NCBI GenBank assembly: GCA_963755075.1
Contig: CAVWKL010000127.1
Coordinates: forward strand, 1 to 13,850
DNA from: Roseiarcus sp963755075
GTDB taxonomy: Bacteria > Pseudomonadota > Alphaproteobacteria > Rhizobiales > Beijerinckiaceae
DNA: 13,850 bases
Direction of reading: 5' to 3'
The notes beneath the pieces are model-generated. The model saw nothing but the letters and a program-made list of their open reading frames with translations, did not search any database and was not told where the DNA came from. Position numbers and translations under genes: made by a program. Shown here one piece after another: positions 6,918-13,692 of this stretch. How positions within the stretch are numbered: the stretch's first letter is position 1; every line of letters starts with the position of its first letter.

Positions 6918-7927
6918 GCCGCGCCCCCGCCCGCGCGTCCGTCGGCTATTGGCCGCTCGTCGCGACGCTCGGCGGCCTGTCGCTTGCGGCGACATTCGCC
7001 TCGCTCGTCGTCGGCTACGTCCATCTCGACGTTGTCGCGGCGATGAGCGACATCGCCCACGGACGCTCGAGCCTCCCCGCGCTGGTGCTCGTTGAACTTC
7101 GCTTGCCGCGCGCCGCGCTCGGCTGCGCGGTCGGGTTCAGCCTTGGGCTGACGGGCGCGGCGATGCAGGGATTGTTGCGCAATCCGCTCGCCGATCCCGG
7201 CGTTGTCGGCGTCTCGGGCGGCGCGGCGCTCGGCGCCGTCGTCGTCTTTTATTCCGGGCTTGCAGGCGCCTTCGCGCTCGCCTTGCCGCTCGGGGGCATC
7301 GCCGGCGCGGCCGTCGCCGCGCTGACGCTTTATGCTCTCGTGGGGAGAGGCGCCGGCACGATGACGCTAATTCTGGCCGGCGTGACGATCAACAGCTTCG
7401 CCGGCGCGCTGACCGCGCTGGCGCTCAATCTTTCCCCCAACCCTTACGCCGCCTTCGAGATCATATTCTGGCTGATGGGCTCGCTCGCCGATCGCAGCTT
7501 GCCCCAGCTTTGGCTGACCTTGCCGTTGATGCTCGTCGGCTGGGCGCTGCTGGTGTCGTCGGCGCCGGCGCTGGATGCGCTCACCCTCGGCGAGGATACG
7601 GCGGTGAGCCTCGGCTTCGACCTTCGGCGACTGCGCTTGCGGCTGGTGGCGGGATCGGCCTTGGCGGTCGGCAGCGCCGTCGCCGTCACCGGCGCCATCG
7701 GCTTCGTCGGCCTCGTCGTTCCCCACCTCCTGCGCCCGCTGGTCGGCCATCGGCCGGGCCGGCTGCTGCTCGTCAGCGGGTTCGCCGGCGCGATCGTCCT
7801 GCTTGCCGCCGACATCGCGGTTCGCCTTCTGCCGATCCATCCCGAGCTCAAATTGGGCGTCGTCACCGCGCTGATCGGCGCCCCGCTCCTATTCAGCCTG
7901 ATCGATCGCATGCGGCGGGAGGCCTGA
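6914..7927 (+). CDS. btuC: Vitamin B12 ABC transporter permease (BtuC)
   Basis: This 337-residue FecCD-family permease is the size expected for a 10-helix BtuC subunit; two copies form the inner-membrane channel. Visible family marks are RLPRAALG, then AAMQGLLRNPLADPGVVGVS, the LGEDTAVSLGFDLRRLR stretch that touches the ATPase, and GAIGFVGLVVPHLLRPLVGH. The start is TTG at 6914, overlapping the btuF stop by 4 nt (TTGA), with GGGAGAGG about 7 nt upstream. No ATG or GTG gives a full first membrane segment without running far into btuF. The stop overlaps the btuD start by one base (TGATG). Such tight overlaps suggest translational coupling, so the riboswitch upstream of btuB probably controls all four genes. 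Confidence 0.92.
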   Translation: MSRAPARASVGYWPLVATLGGLSLAATFASLVVGYVHLDVVAAMSDIAHGRSSLPALVLVELRLPRAALGCAVGFSLGLTGAAMQGLLRNPLADPGVVGVSGGAALGAVVVFYSGLAGAFALALPLGGIAGAAVAALTLYALVGRGAGTMTLILAGVTINSFAGALTALALNLSPNPYAAFEIIFWLMGSLADRSLPQLWLTLPLMLVGWALLVSSAPALDALTLGEDTAVSLGFDLRRLRLRLVAGSALAVGSAVAVTGAIGFVGLVVPHLLRPLVGHRPGRLLLVSGFAGAIVLLAADIAVRLLPIHPELKLGVVTALIGAPLLFSLIDRMRREA

Positions 7928-8733
7928 TGCGCATCGAGGCGATCAACGCCACCGTCCGGTTCGGCGACGCCAACGCGCTCGACGGGGTCGACTGCGCCGT
8001 TCGCTCCGGCGAAATGGTCGCCCTCATCGGCCCCAACGGCGCCGGCAAGACGACGCTGATGCGCGTCCTTGCCGATCTGCAAGAGTTGCAATCGGGCGAG
8101 GCGCGTTACGACGGCCGACGCGCGGGCGAATTCTCACGCGGCGAATTGGCCCGGCGGATCGCCTTCCTCGCGCAGGGCGGCGAGGCTTTTTGGCCGTTGC
8201 GCGTCGATCATCTCGTGGGCCTGGGGCGTCTGCCGCACCGGCGCGCCTACTCGGGGCCGAGCGCCGCCGACCGCGCCGCGATCGAGGCGGCGCTCGAAGC
8301 GGCCGATGTCGGGCATCTGCGCGCCCGAACGCTTCATTCCCTCTCGGGCGGCGAACGGGCGCGCGTGCTGCTGGCGCGCGCGTTGGCGGTTCAAGCCGAA
8401 TTGCTTCTCGCCGACGAGCCGGTGGCGGCGCTCGACCCGCTGCACCAGCTGCAAGCGATGGCGCTTTTGCGCTCGGTCGCCCGGAGCGGCTCCGGCGTCG
8501 TCGCGGTGCTTCACGATCTGACCCTGGCGGCGCGCTTTTGCGATCGCCTGATCGTGCTTGCGGGCGGACGCGTTCTCGCCGACGGTCCGCCCTCGGTGCT
8601 CACCGACGCCGTCCTCGCCGCCGCCTACGGCGTCGACGCGTTACGCGGCGAGCACGGCGGGGAGCCCTTCATCGTACCGTGGACGGCGAGCAAGCCGGCG
8701 TTCGTCGCCTGCCGGGGGGACGGCGGCGGTTGA
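7927..8733 (+). CDS. btuD: Vitamin B12 ABC transporter ATPase (BtuD)
   Basis: This 268-residue ABC ATPase powers cobalamin import with BtuC and BtuF at the inner membrane. All nucleotide-binding motifs are intact: Walker A GPNGAGKTT (35-43), Q-loop Gln83, signature LSGGE (139-143), Walker B LLLADEP (159-165), D-loop AALD (167-170) and H-loop His196. The sequence also resembles HmuV and FecE, as expected for this subfamily; the riboswitch context favours B12. The ATG shares one base with the btuC stop. A tail of about 25 residues after VDALRGEH is probably not part of the ATPase core. It is the last gene of the btu unit, and 199 bp separate it from the next gene. Confidence 0.92.
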   Translation: MRIEAINATVRFGDANALDGVDCAVRSGEMVALIGPNGAGKTTLMRVLADLQELQSGEARYDGRRAGEFSRGELARRIAFLAQGGEAFWPLRVDHLVGLGRLPHRRAYSGPSAADRAAIEAALEAADVGHLRARTLHSLSGGERARVLLARALAVQAELLLADEPVAALDPLHQLQAMALLRSVARSGSGVVAVLHDLTLAARFCDRLIVLAGGRVLADGPPSVLTDAVLAAAYGVDALRGEHGGEPFIVPWTASKPAFVACRGDGGG

Positions 8734-8776
8734 ATCGCGCCGCGCGCGATCCCGTTTCTTCGAAGGAGTGCGGCGC

Positions 8777-8793
8777 GGCGCGGTCGCCGCGCC
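8777..8793 (+). terminator. GC-rich hairpin downstream of btuD
   Basis: GGCGCGG (8777-8783) and CCGCGCC (8787-8793) form a 7-bp perfect stem with a TCG loop, 43 bp after the btuD stop. No T-run follows, so if it ends transcription it is not a classical intrinsic terminator. The remaining bases up to 8932 show no gene. Confidence 0.3.
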
Positions 8794-8932
8794 CGGCGCG
8801 CTGCCGATCGCGGTCCAATATGGCGAGGCCGTCACGACGGGCCGGGGCGCGGCTTCCAGTGGCCCGGGCGCCCGTTTTCCCTACTAAAAAGGTCCGCTTG
8901 CCAAGCCGCCTGCGAATTGCCATGGAGTACCT

Positions 8933-9571
8933 ATGCTTCGCCAGTTCGTCATCGCCGACGATCACGCCCTGTTCCGCACTGGACTCCGTTTGCTCCTCAG
9001 CGACGCCTGCGGGCCGGCCGAAGTGCGCGAGGCCGCAAGCCTGCCCGAATTGCGGGCGCTGCTCGACCACGATGCGCGCGTCGATCTCGCCGTCGTCGAT
9101 CTCGCCATGCCCGGCATGAACGGCGGCGGCTCGATTCGCGAGCTGCGCCAGACGTTCGCCCATCTGCCGTTCGTCGTCATGTCCGGCTCGGAACAACGCC
9201 AGGACGTGCTCGACACGCTCGCCGCCGGCGCTTTCGGCTATATCCCCAAGTCGCTCGATCCCGAGGCGATGGTCGCGGCGTTCCAGCAAGTGCTCGGCGG
9301 CGGCATCTACGCGCCGACGCTGCTGTTGATCGAGCCGGCGCAGTCGCCCGAACCGCCGCAACCCATCGACGGCGCCATCATCGCCATGCTGACGCCGCGC
9401 CAATGCGACGTGCTGCGCCTGCTCGGCAAGGGCCAGGCGAACAAGGAAATCGCGCGCGCGCTGGATATTTCCGAAGGCACGGTGAAGATCCACCTCGCCG
9501 CCATCTTCCGCCTGCTCGACGTGCGCAACCGCACCGAGGCGGTGCTGAAGGCGAGCGCGCTGGATATTTGA
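8933..9571 (+). CDS. NarL/LuxR-family response regulator
   Basis: This 212-residue DNA-binding response regulator has an N-terminal receiver domain (about 3-122) with acidic pair Asp9-Asp10, phosphate acceptor Asp56 (VVDLAMPG), switch Ser84 (VVMSGS) and Lys106 (YIPKS). A Pro-rich linker (135-147) leads to a LuxR-type helix-turn-helix at about 152-212 (LTPRQCDVLRLLGKGQANKEIA, EGTVKIHL). It should bind DNA as a dimer after phosphorylation. GGAG lies 5 nt before the ATG. No histidine kinase is in the window, so the partner and targets are unknown. It is on the same strand as the btu operon but 199 bp away, and no evidence ties it to B12 control. It faces the rhomboid gene convergently. Confidence 0.9.
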   Translation: MLRQFVIADDHALFRTGLRLLLSDACGPAEVREAASLPELRALLDHDARVDLAVVDLAMPGMNGGGSIRELRQTFAHLPFVVMSGSEQRQDVLDTLAAGAFGYIPKSLDPEAMVAAFQQVLGGGIYAPTLLLIEPAQSPEPPQPIDGAIIAMLTPRQCDVLRLLGKGQANKEIARALDISEGTVKIHLAAIFRLLDVRNRTEAVLKASALDI

Positions 9572-9819
9572 ATGGCGCAGTTCGGGTCGGCGGGCGGGGG
9601 GAAATCTGCCGCCGCGCACGGCGCTGGCCGATCGCCTTGGGGGGAACGAGGATATATACGATGCATAACCGCGAAATAGCGCCTCGATTTGACCCCGCGG
9701 TGTCGACGAATTGCAACGGTTCGACGCCGCTCGGCGTTCGGACGCCACGCTGAAACACAGCCCCGGTTGCGCCTACGGAGGGCGCACATATTGGCGGGGG
9801 ACGGTCGCATCCGCCGAGC
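9572..9819. other. Convergent intergenic region
   Basis: These 248 bp separate the response regulator from the rhomboid gene, whose stop codons face each other. A weak hairpin, TGCGCC (9768-9773) with GGCGCA (9781-9786), could serve as a shared terminator, but no T-run is present. A 30-codon open frame at 9661-9753 has no clear ribosome-binding site and no recognisable domain, so I do not call it a gene. Confidence 0.4.
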
Positions 9820-10497
9820 TCAATCGTCATAGGTCCGATCGAAGTCTCCGATCCGTCGCGCCTGTCCCCGCCGAATCTCGAAAAAGCGGCCTGCGACGGC
9901 GCCAAAGACAACGCCGCCGATGTGCGCGGCGTAGGCGACTCCGCCGGATTGCACGTCGGTCACGGCGCCGAAGCTGAGGAGCTGGATGACGAACCAAAAC
10001 CCGATCAGCAGCGCGGCGGGGATGAACGTGACCTGGAAGAACCAGCCAAAGAACAGCACGGTGCGAATCTTGTCGCGCGGGTAGGTGACCAGAAACGCGC
10101 CCATCACGGCGGCGATCGCGCCGCTCGCGCCGAGACTGGGAATCGTCGACGTCGGATCCACCAGAACCTGTGCGAGCGTCGCCACTACGCCGCCCAAGAG
10201 ATAGAACGCCGCGTAGCGCAATCGACCCATCGCATCTTCGATCTCCGGGCCGAACGCCCAGAGAAAGATCATGTTGCCGATGATGTGCGACCAACTGCCG
10301 TGCATGAACATCGACGTCAGGATCGTGACGAGGCGATGCCCTGCGACGATGTCGGTGGGAACCGCCGACCATTGGTTGACGAACGCGTCGCCGCCGCTCA
10401 GTTCGAGCAGAAAGACGATGACGTTGGCCCCGATGACCAAAAGGTTGACGATCGGGACCTGCGACGGGCGCCGCGTTTCATCTCGGACGGGGAACAT
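9820..10497 (-). CDS. Rhomboid family intramembrane serine protease
   Basis: This 225-residue polytopic inner-membrane protease cuts substrates inside or near the membrane with a Ser-His dyad. The catalytic serine is Ser125 in GASG and the histidine is His192 in AAHIGG. The family's HGSWSHIIGNM segment supplies Asn75 (oxyanion) and His71, and F-x-G-P-x-I-E-D-x-M-G follows. About six membrane helices are visible between residues 14 and 205, with short cytoplasmic ends. It is close to the bacterial GlpG/YqgP-type core without an extra domain. It is the last gene of a minus-strand membrane-stress cluster, 60 bp after the YqjE-like gene. The ribosome-binding site is weak. Substrates cannot be read from the sequence. 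Confidence 0.93.
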   Translation of the reverse strand: MFPVRDETRRPSQVPIVNLLVIGANVIVFLLELSGGDAFVNQWSAVPTDIVAGHRLVTILTSMFMHGSWSHIIGNMIFLWAFGPEIEDAMGRLRYAAFYLLGGVVATLAQVLVDPTSTIPSLGASGAIAAVMGAFLVTYPRDKIRTVLFFGWFFQVTFIPAALLIGFWFVIQLLSFGAVTDVQSGGVAYAAHIGGVVFGAVAGRFFEIRRGQARRIGDFDRTYDD

Positions 10498-10557
10498 AGG
10501 CTCGCTCGCTCATTGGTTTCACCTGCCGGTCGGCCTCCTTGGCGCCTGAACTTGCCG

Positions 10558-11061
10558 TTATGGCGCTTTCTCCTTCTTCGCCCGCAGCCCCTTGAGAATG
10601 GACACTGCGGCGGGAACGAGAAGCTGCTGGGCGGCCGCCTCGAAGGGATTGTTCACCAATCCGGCGACCGTCTCCCTGATGCCGCGCATCTGGGAGCCCA
10701 GCGAGTCGACGGTCGTCCTAAGATCGCGGGCGTCCGCCTGGAGGGCTTCGACCGCCATCTGCCGGACGTCAAAGGCGAGGTCGATCGCCGAATCGGGCTT
10801 GATGGCGGCGCCCAGCCCCCAGACGATCGCCGCGAGCCCGAGGTCGAGGAGCGCCATGACCGCAGGCGCCCAAACCGGCCCCAGCGCGCCTTCGAGAGCG
10901 CGGAATCCCGCGAGATTGGCCATCGCCAGGCCGAACATGGCGACGAGGCCGGCGAACAAAGCGAGCGCGAACCGTCGCGCGACGACGCGAAGCCAGAATC
11001 GCGCGATCAGCGAATCCGCCTTTTGCAAAAGGCGAAGGTCCTGCATCAGATCTTCGATCAT
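10558..11061 (-). CDS. YqjE-like two-helix membrane protein (putative holin-superfamily/phage-holin-like fold)
   Basis: This 167-residue membrane protein has a basic N-terminal helix (1-30), two membrane helices at about 31-52 and 64-84 joined by a short loop, and an amphipathic, probably coiled-coil C-terminal half (about 96-130, with regular Leu/Val spacing) ending in a Lys-rich tail. The layout resembles YqjE and related holin-like proteins that sit next to YqjD/ElaB proteins. That context holds here: the YqjD-like gene ends 11 nt upstream, and its TAG stop is part of this gene's ribosome-binding site (TAGGAG). The pair is probably translationally coupled. Function is not established. Despite the holin-like label there is no lysis gene around it, so a phage origin is unlikely. 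Confidence 0.65.
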   Translation of the reverse strand: MIEDLMQDLRLLQKADSLIARFWLRVVARRFALALFAGLVAMFGLAMANLAGFRALEGALGPVWAPAVMALLDLGLAAIVWGLGAAIKPDSAIDLAFDVRQMAVEALQADARDLRTTVDSLGSQMRGIRETVAGLVNNPFEAAAQQLLVPAAVSILKGLRAKKEKAP

Positions 11062-11072
11062 GGGTTGAACTC

Positions 11073-11381
11073 CTAGCGCCGGCCAAGCAGGCGACCAATC
11101 AGGATGCCGACCACCATCGCGCCGACCGCCGTCGCCGCCGGATGCGCCGTGGCGTTCTTCTCGGCGTCTTGGACAAATTCCTTGATCCCGTCGACGAGGT
11201 CGCGCAGTTCGCCGTCGAGCCGTCGCTCTTCGATCGCCTCGATCGGTTGAACCGGGCTTTTCGCCGCCTCGCCGCCAGCCGGCGCGCGGTCGGCGAGGCG
11301 CGACAAGCGCTCCTTCTGCGACGACGAGATTTCTTCGCGCAGAGACTTCAGTTCACGCATAAGCACCGAATCGTGGGACAC
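11073..11381 (-). CDS. YqjD/ElaB (DUF883)-like membrane-anchored protein
   Basis: This protein of about 102 residues has a soluble, charged helical N-terminal part (SLREEISSSQKERLSRLA and DGELRDLVDGIKEFVQDA) and a single C-terminal membrane helix with glycine-zipper spacing that ends GRLLGRR. That tail-anchored plan is typical of the ElaB/YqjD/YgaM family, whose E. coli members are stress-induced inner-membrane proteins reported to bind ribosomes. I chose the GTG at 11381 because GGAGG stands 5 nt upstream; an ATG at 11393 would add four residues but lacks a ribosome-binding site. It is followed at once by the YqjE-like gene, as in the yqjD-yqjE arrangement of other proteobacteria. Assignment rests on layout and the C-terminal helix; sequence identity is low. 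Confidence 0.72.
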   Translation of the reverse strand: MSHDSVLMRELKSLREEISSSQKERLSRLADRAPAGGEAAKSPVQPIEAIEERRLDGELRDLVDGIKEFVQDAEKNATAHPAATAVGAMVVGILIGRLLGRR

Positions 11382-11486
11382 CGCATCCTCCATTGTTGTC
11401 GTCGGCGCGCCTGGCCGTCACGGCTCAAGGCGAATTGCGCTCGAGACGGGGCGCCGCGCCGCGATTGCTCCAAGTCGTCGGCCGCG

Positions 11487-12314
11487 CTAGAGCCGCCTCT
11501 GGCGCGGGAACTCGATCGGCAAAAATTCGACCGCTGAGGATTGAACCGGCTGCGGATAAAGCGTCATCAGCCTCATCACCTCGAGCGGCATCCCCGTCTT
11601 GACCGGCAGCCCTAGCTCGCCCGCCTCCGACGGGGTCAGCGCGTAGTCGTGCGTCCAGCGTCCCCCGGCGAGCTTGGCGGCGAGCGCCTCGGCCGCGTCC
11701 TTGCCCATTCGCGGCGCCATCAGTTCGGCGGCGCCGCGCTTGACCTGGTCGGCCGCCTTCTCCCCGAGGTCGGCAAACACCAGCGTGAGGTCAGAGACGT
11801 GCTCGATCGGCTTCGCGTTGCGCGCTTTGACGATGCTTGCCGCGGGGAGGCCGCCGATCTGGGGATCGATCGGGCCGAGCATGGAAAACTCGCCGAGCAC
11901 GATCTCGTCGGCCGCGAGCGCGATGAGCGTCCCGCCCGACATGGCGTAGACCGGCACGTAGACGGTGACCTTGGCCTTGTGGGCTTGGACGGCGCGCGCG
12001 ATCTGCATCGCCGCCAGCACAAGGCCGCCGGGAGTATGGATCACGAAATCGATCGGCGTGTCCTCCGGCGTCTCCTTGATGGCGGTGATGATCGTCTGTG
12101 CGTCCTCCAAGTCGATGTGGCGCGAGATCGGCAGGCCGAACATGCTGGGGCTATCCTGGCGGTGGATCATGGTGATCACACGCGAGCCGTGCAGTCTCTC
12201 GATTGCGCGGATCGCCTGGGCGCGTCGCGTCGCGTACCACTGACCAACGAAGATCGGCTGCAGCAACATGAGCGCGAGGAACAGCCATATGATCGATGAG
12301 AGATCGAGCGTCAT
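11487..12314 (-). CDS. Membrane-anchored SDH/ClpP-fold serine protease
   Basis: This 275-residue protein has one N-terminal membrane helix (about 6-24) followed by a ClpP/crotonase-fold protease domain of the SDH proteinase family (Ser-Asp-His type). The oxyanion motif is HTPGG (93-97) and the likely nucleophile is Ser126 in YAMSGGT, in the same order as SppA and ClpP. LGPIDPQIGG (146-155) matches the family's conserved segment. It keeps the overall length and the post-domain helix typical of the family. The catalytic Asp and His cannot be fixed from sequence alone. A ribosome-binding site (AGAGGT) lies 7 nt before the ATG. No NfeD or stomatin partner gene is adjacent. It lies between a membrane protein gene and the YqjD-like gene, and probably takes part in membrane protein turnover. 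Confidence 0.85.
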   Translation of the reverse strand: MTLDLSSIIWLFLALMLLQPIFVGQWYATRRAQAIRAIERLHGSRVITMIHRQDSPSMFGLPISRHIDLEDAQTIITAIKETPEDTPIDFVIHTPGGLVLAAMQIARAVQAHKAKVTVYVPVYAMSGGTLIALAADEIVLGEFSMLGPIDPQIGGLPAASIVKARNAKPIEHVSDLTLVFADLGEKAADQVKRGAAELMAPRMGKDAAEALAAKLAGGRWTHDYALTPSEAGELGLPVKTGMPLEVMRLMTLYPQPVQSSAVEFLPIEFPRQRRL

Positions 12315-12397
12315 TTTTGCACCTCTATTGTTTGTCCAAACGGAGGACTGACCTTTGTGGCGTGCGGCAAGTCCGCGTCCGAAGATTGCACCGCTGT

Positions 12398-12982
12398 TCA
12401 GCCAGATGCGCCCTCGCGGCCGCCGTCATCGGCTCGTCGGCGACTTTCATGCCGAAGGCGGAGGACGGCGACGGCGATGGCGAGCGCGCCGCCCGCCGCC
12501 AACACCAGGATCAACGCCGAGTTTTCGATCCACGCGATCGCGGGGATCCCAAGCGCCATGATGAGCGCGAGCAGGCAGATCCGCCAGGATAAGACTTGCA
12601 GGCCAGCGGTGAACGCGCCGAGAGTGAGCAATGTGAAAACGGCGACGCCGGTCGAACTGGCGGTGAAGACTCGCTGCACGCCTGGCGACAGCAGCAAATT
12701 CATCACCAGCAGAAAGGCCGCCCAGTGCAGGGTCTGGGCCAGGATCAAGCGCGACCGCGCCGCCTTGTCGCTCGCGTTCCGCCACCCGGCGGCGACGCAG
12801 GCGACGCCGATGAGCGGCGCCAGAAGCTCCCAATAGACGACGAGCGGCTGTTTGGAGACGCTCGTGTAAGCGACGCCAATCATGGTCAGGACGAGCAAAG
12901 CGATGAAGGGCAGCTCCCTCACCCACAGGCTCGGGCGCTTTGGCGGACGGGCCGCCGCCGCTTCGGGTTCTGTTCCGCTCAT
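12398..12982 (-). CDS. Unidentified multi-pass membrane protein
   Basis: I do not recognise this 194-residue protein. About six membrane helices are visible, near residues 24-42, 47-67, 85-104, 110-130, 134-150 and 155-172, joined by very short loops. The N-terminal 22 residues are hydrophilic (Ala-, Pro- and Glu-rich) and the C-terminus is a charged Arg-rich tail. Distinct motifs are WELLAPLIGVACVAAGW in helix 2 and LHWAAFLLVMN in helix 3. I start at the internal ATG (MSGTEPEA) because the open frame's extra 40 residues upstream are Ser/Arg-rich and overlap the HdeD gene. The gene follows hdeD by 40 bp and precedes the SDH protease by 83 bp, so co-transcription is likely. No function is proposed. 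Confidence 0.75.
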   Translation of the reverse strand: MSGTEPEAAAARPPKRPSLWVRELPFIALLVLTMIGVAYTSVSKQPLVVYWELLAPLIGVACVAAGWRNASDKAARSRLILAQTLHWAAFLLVMNLLLSPGVQRVFTASSTGVAVFTLLTLGAFTAGLQVLSWRICLLALIMALGIPAIAWIENSALILVLAAGGALAIAVAVLRLRHESRRRADDGGREGASG

Positions 12983-13022
12983 GGTCGTCGCCTGCGTTTG
13001 GCGTTGATGGACGACAGGGGCG

Positions 13023-13619
13023 TCAGACGCGCTCGTGTTTGTCGAGCCGCGCCTTGAGCTTGAAGGCGAGCACGACGAGCGAGACGCCGAAGATGAGCGC
13101 ATAGGCGCCGAGCCACCAGGTCAGCACCACCGCGCCGATCATCGGGGCGACAATCAGCAGCGCGCCGTAGACCAACGAGACGAGCCCGCCCACGACCAAC
13201 CACCAGCGACCGTCGTCGATTCCGAGCCGAAACGCCGCCGCCAGCTCCAGGGCCCCGGTAAGGATCGCCCAGATCGCGACGAGCAGCACGAACGCGACCA
13301 CGGTGATTCCCGGCCAAAGCACGGCGATCACCGCGACGGCGATGTTGACGAGGCCCTCGAAGACGAGCAGCCCCCAGCGCTCGCCGGCCTTTGCGGCTCG
13401 AACCGCACTGACGATGCCGAACACGCCGTCGACGAAAGCGTAGATGGCGAAAAGGATCACCAGCGACAGCATCGTCGCGCCGGGGAGAAACAATGCGATC
13501 AGGCCGAATACGATGGCGAGAACGCCGCGTAGTCCGATCGCCCACCAGTTGCGGGCCAGCAGCGCGACCAGCAGATCGCGCCCCGGCGAGAGTTCGCCGC
13601 CAAATCCTGTTCTAGTCAT
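13023..13619 (-). CDS. HdeD-family membrane protein (DUF308)
   Basis: This 198-residue inner-membrane protein belongs to the HdeD family, known from acid-stress resistance in E. coli. Repeated DUF308-type units are visible, each a pair of helices: NWWAIGLRGVLAIVFGLIALFLPG near 24-48, ERWGLLVFEGLVNIAVAVIAVLWPG near 80-104, and GRWWLVVGGLVSLVYGALLIVAP near 137-159. The pattern W-x-x-x-x-G-x-x-x-I-x-x-G-x-x-x-x-x-x-P-G recurs, giving about six membrane helices. A strong ribosome-binding site AGGAGG lies 5 nt before the ATG. A second HdeD-like gene ends 73 bp upstream, so this is a tandem pair. Biochemical activity is unknown. Confidence 0.9.
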   Translation of the reverse strand: MTRTGFGGELSPGRDLLVALLARNWWAIGLRGVLAIVFGLIALFLPGATMLSLVILFAIYAFVDGVFGIVSAVRAAKAGERWGLLVFEGLVNIAVAVIAVLWPGITVVAFVLLVAIWAILTGALELAAAFRLGIDDGRWWLVVGGLVSLVYGALLIVAPMIGAVVLTWWLGAYALIFGVSLVVLAFKLKARLDKHERV

Positions 13620-13648
13620 GACATCCTCCTTGATCGTTGAGGGGTTGA

Positions 13649-13664
13649 GGTCGGCGCGCCGACC
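13649..13664. repeat. 16-bp perfect palindrome between the HdeD genes
   Basis: GGTCGGCGCGCCGACC is a perfect 8+8 inverted repeat in the 73-bp gap between the two HdeD-like genes. It could fold in RNA as a hairpin separating the two reading frames, or act as a regulator site. No T-run follows on the minus strand. Confidence 0.6.
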
Positions 13665-13692
13665 CGCGTGAGGCGAGACCGGCGCGAATTCT

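Noticed and set aside
9661..9753. 30-codon open frame in the convergent intergenic region
   Set aside because: No clear ribosome-binding site, no membrane segment or domain, and composition like non-coding DNA.
10558..11061. Phage holin or lysis cassette
   Set aside because: Only the two-helix shape is holin-like. No endolysin, spanin or other phage gene is nearby, and the YqjD-like neighbour explains the context better.
9922..11076. 384-codon open frame on the plus strand opposite the rhomboid and YqjE-like genes
   Set aside because: It is a charged, low-complexity shadow of two well-supported minus-strand membrane proteins.
12330..12341. Inverted repeat GTTTGTCCAAAC upstream of the SDH protease gene
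   Set aside because: Only 5-bp half-sites in one copy close to the ribosome-binding site; this is easily expected by chance.
13035..13532. 165-codon plus-strand open frame opposite the HdeD gene
   Set aside because: It is a highly charged shadow of a clear HdeD-family protein and has no domain.
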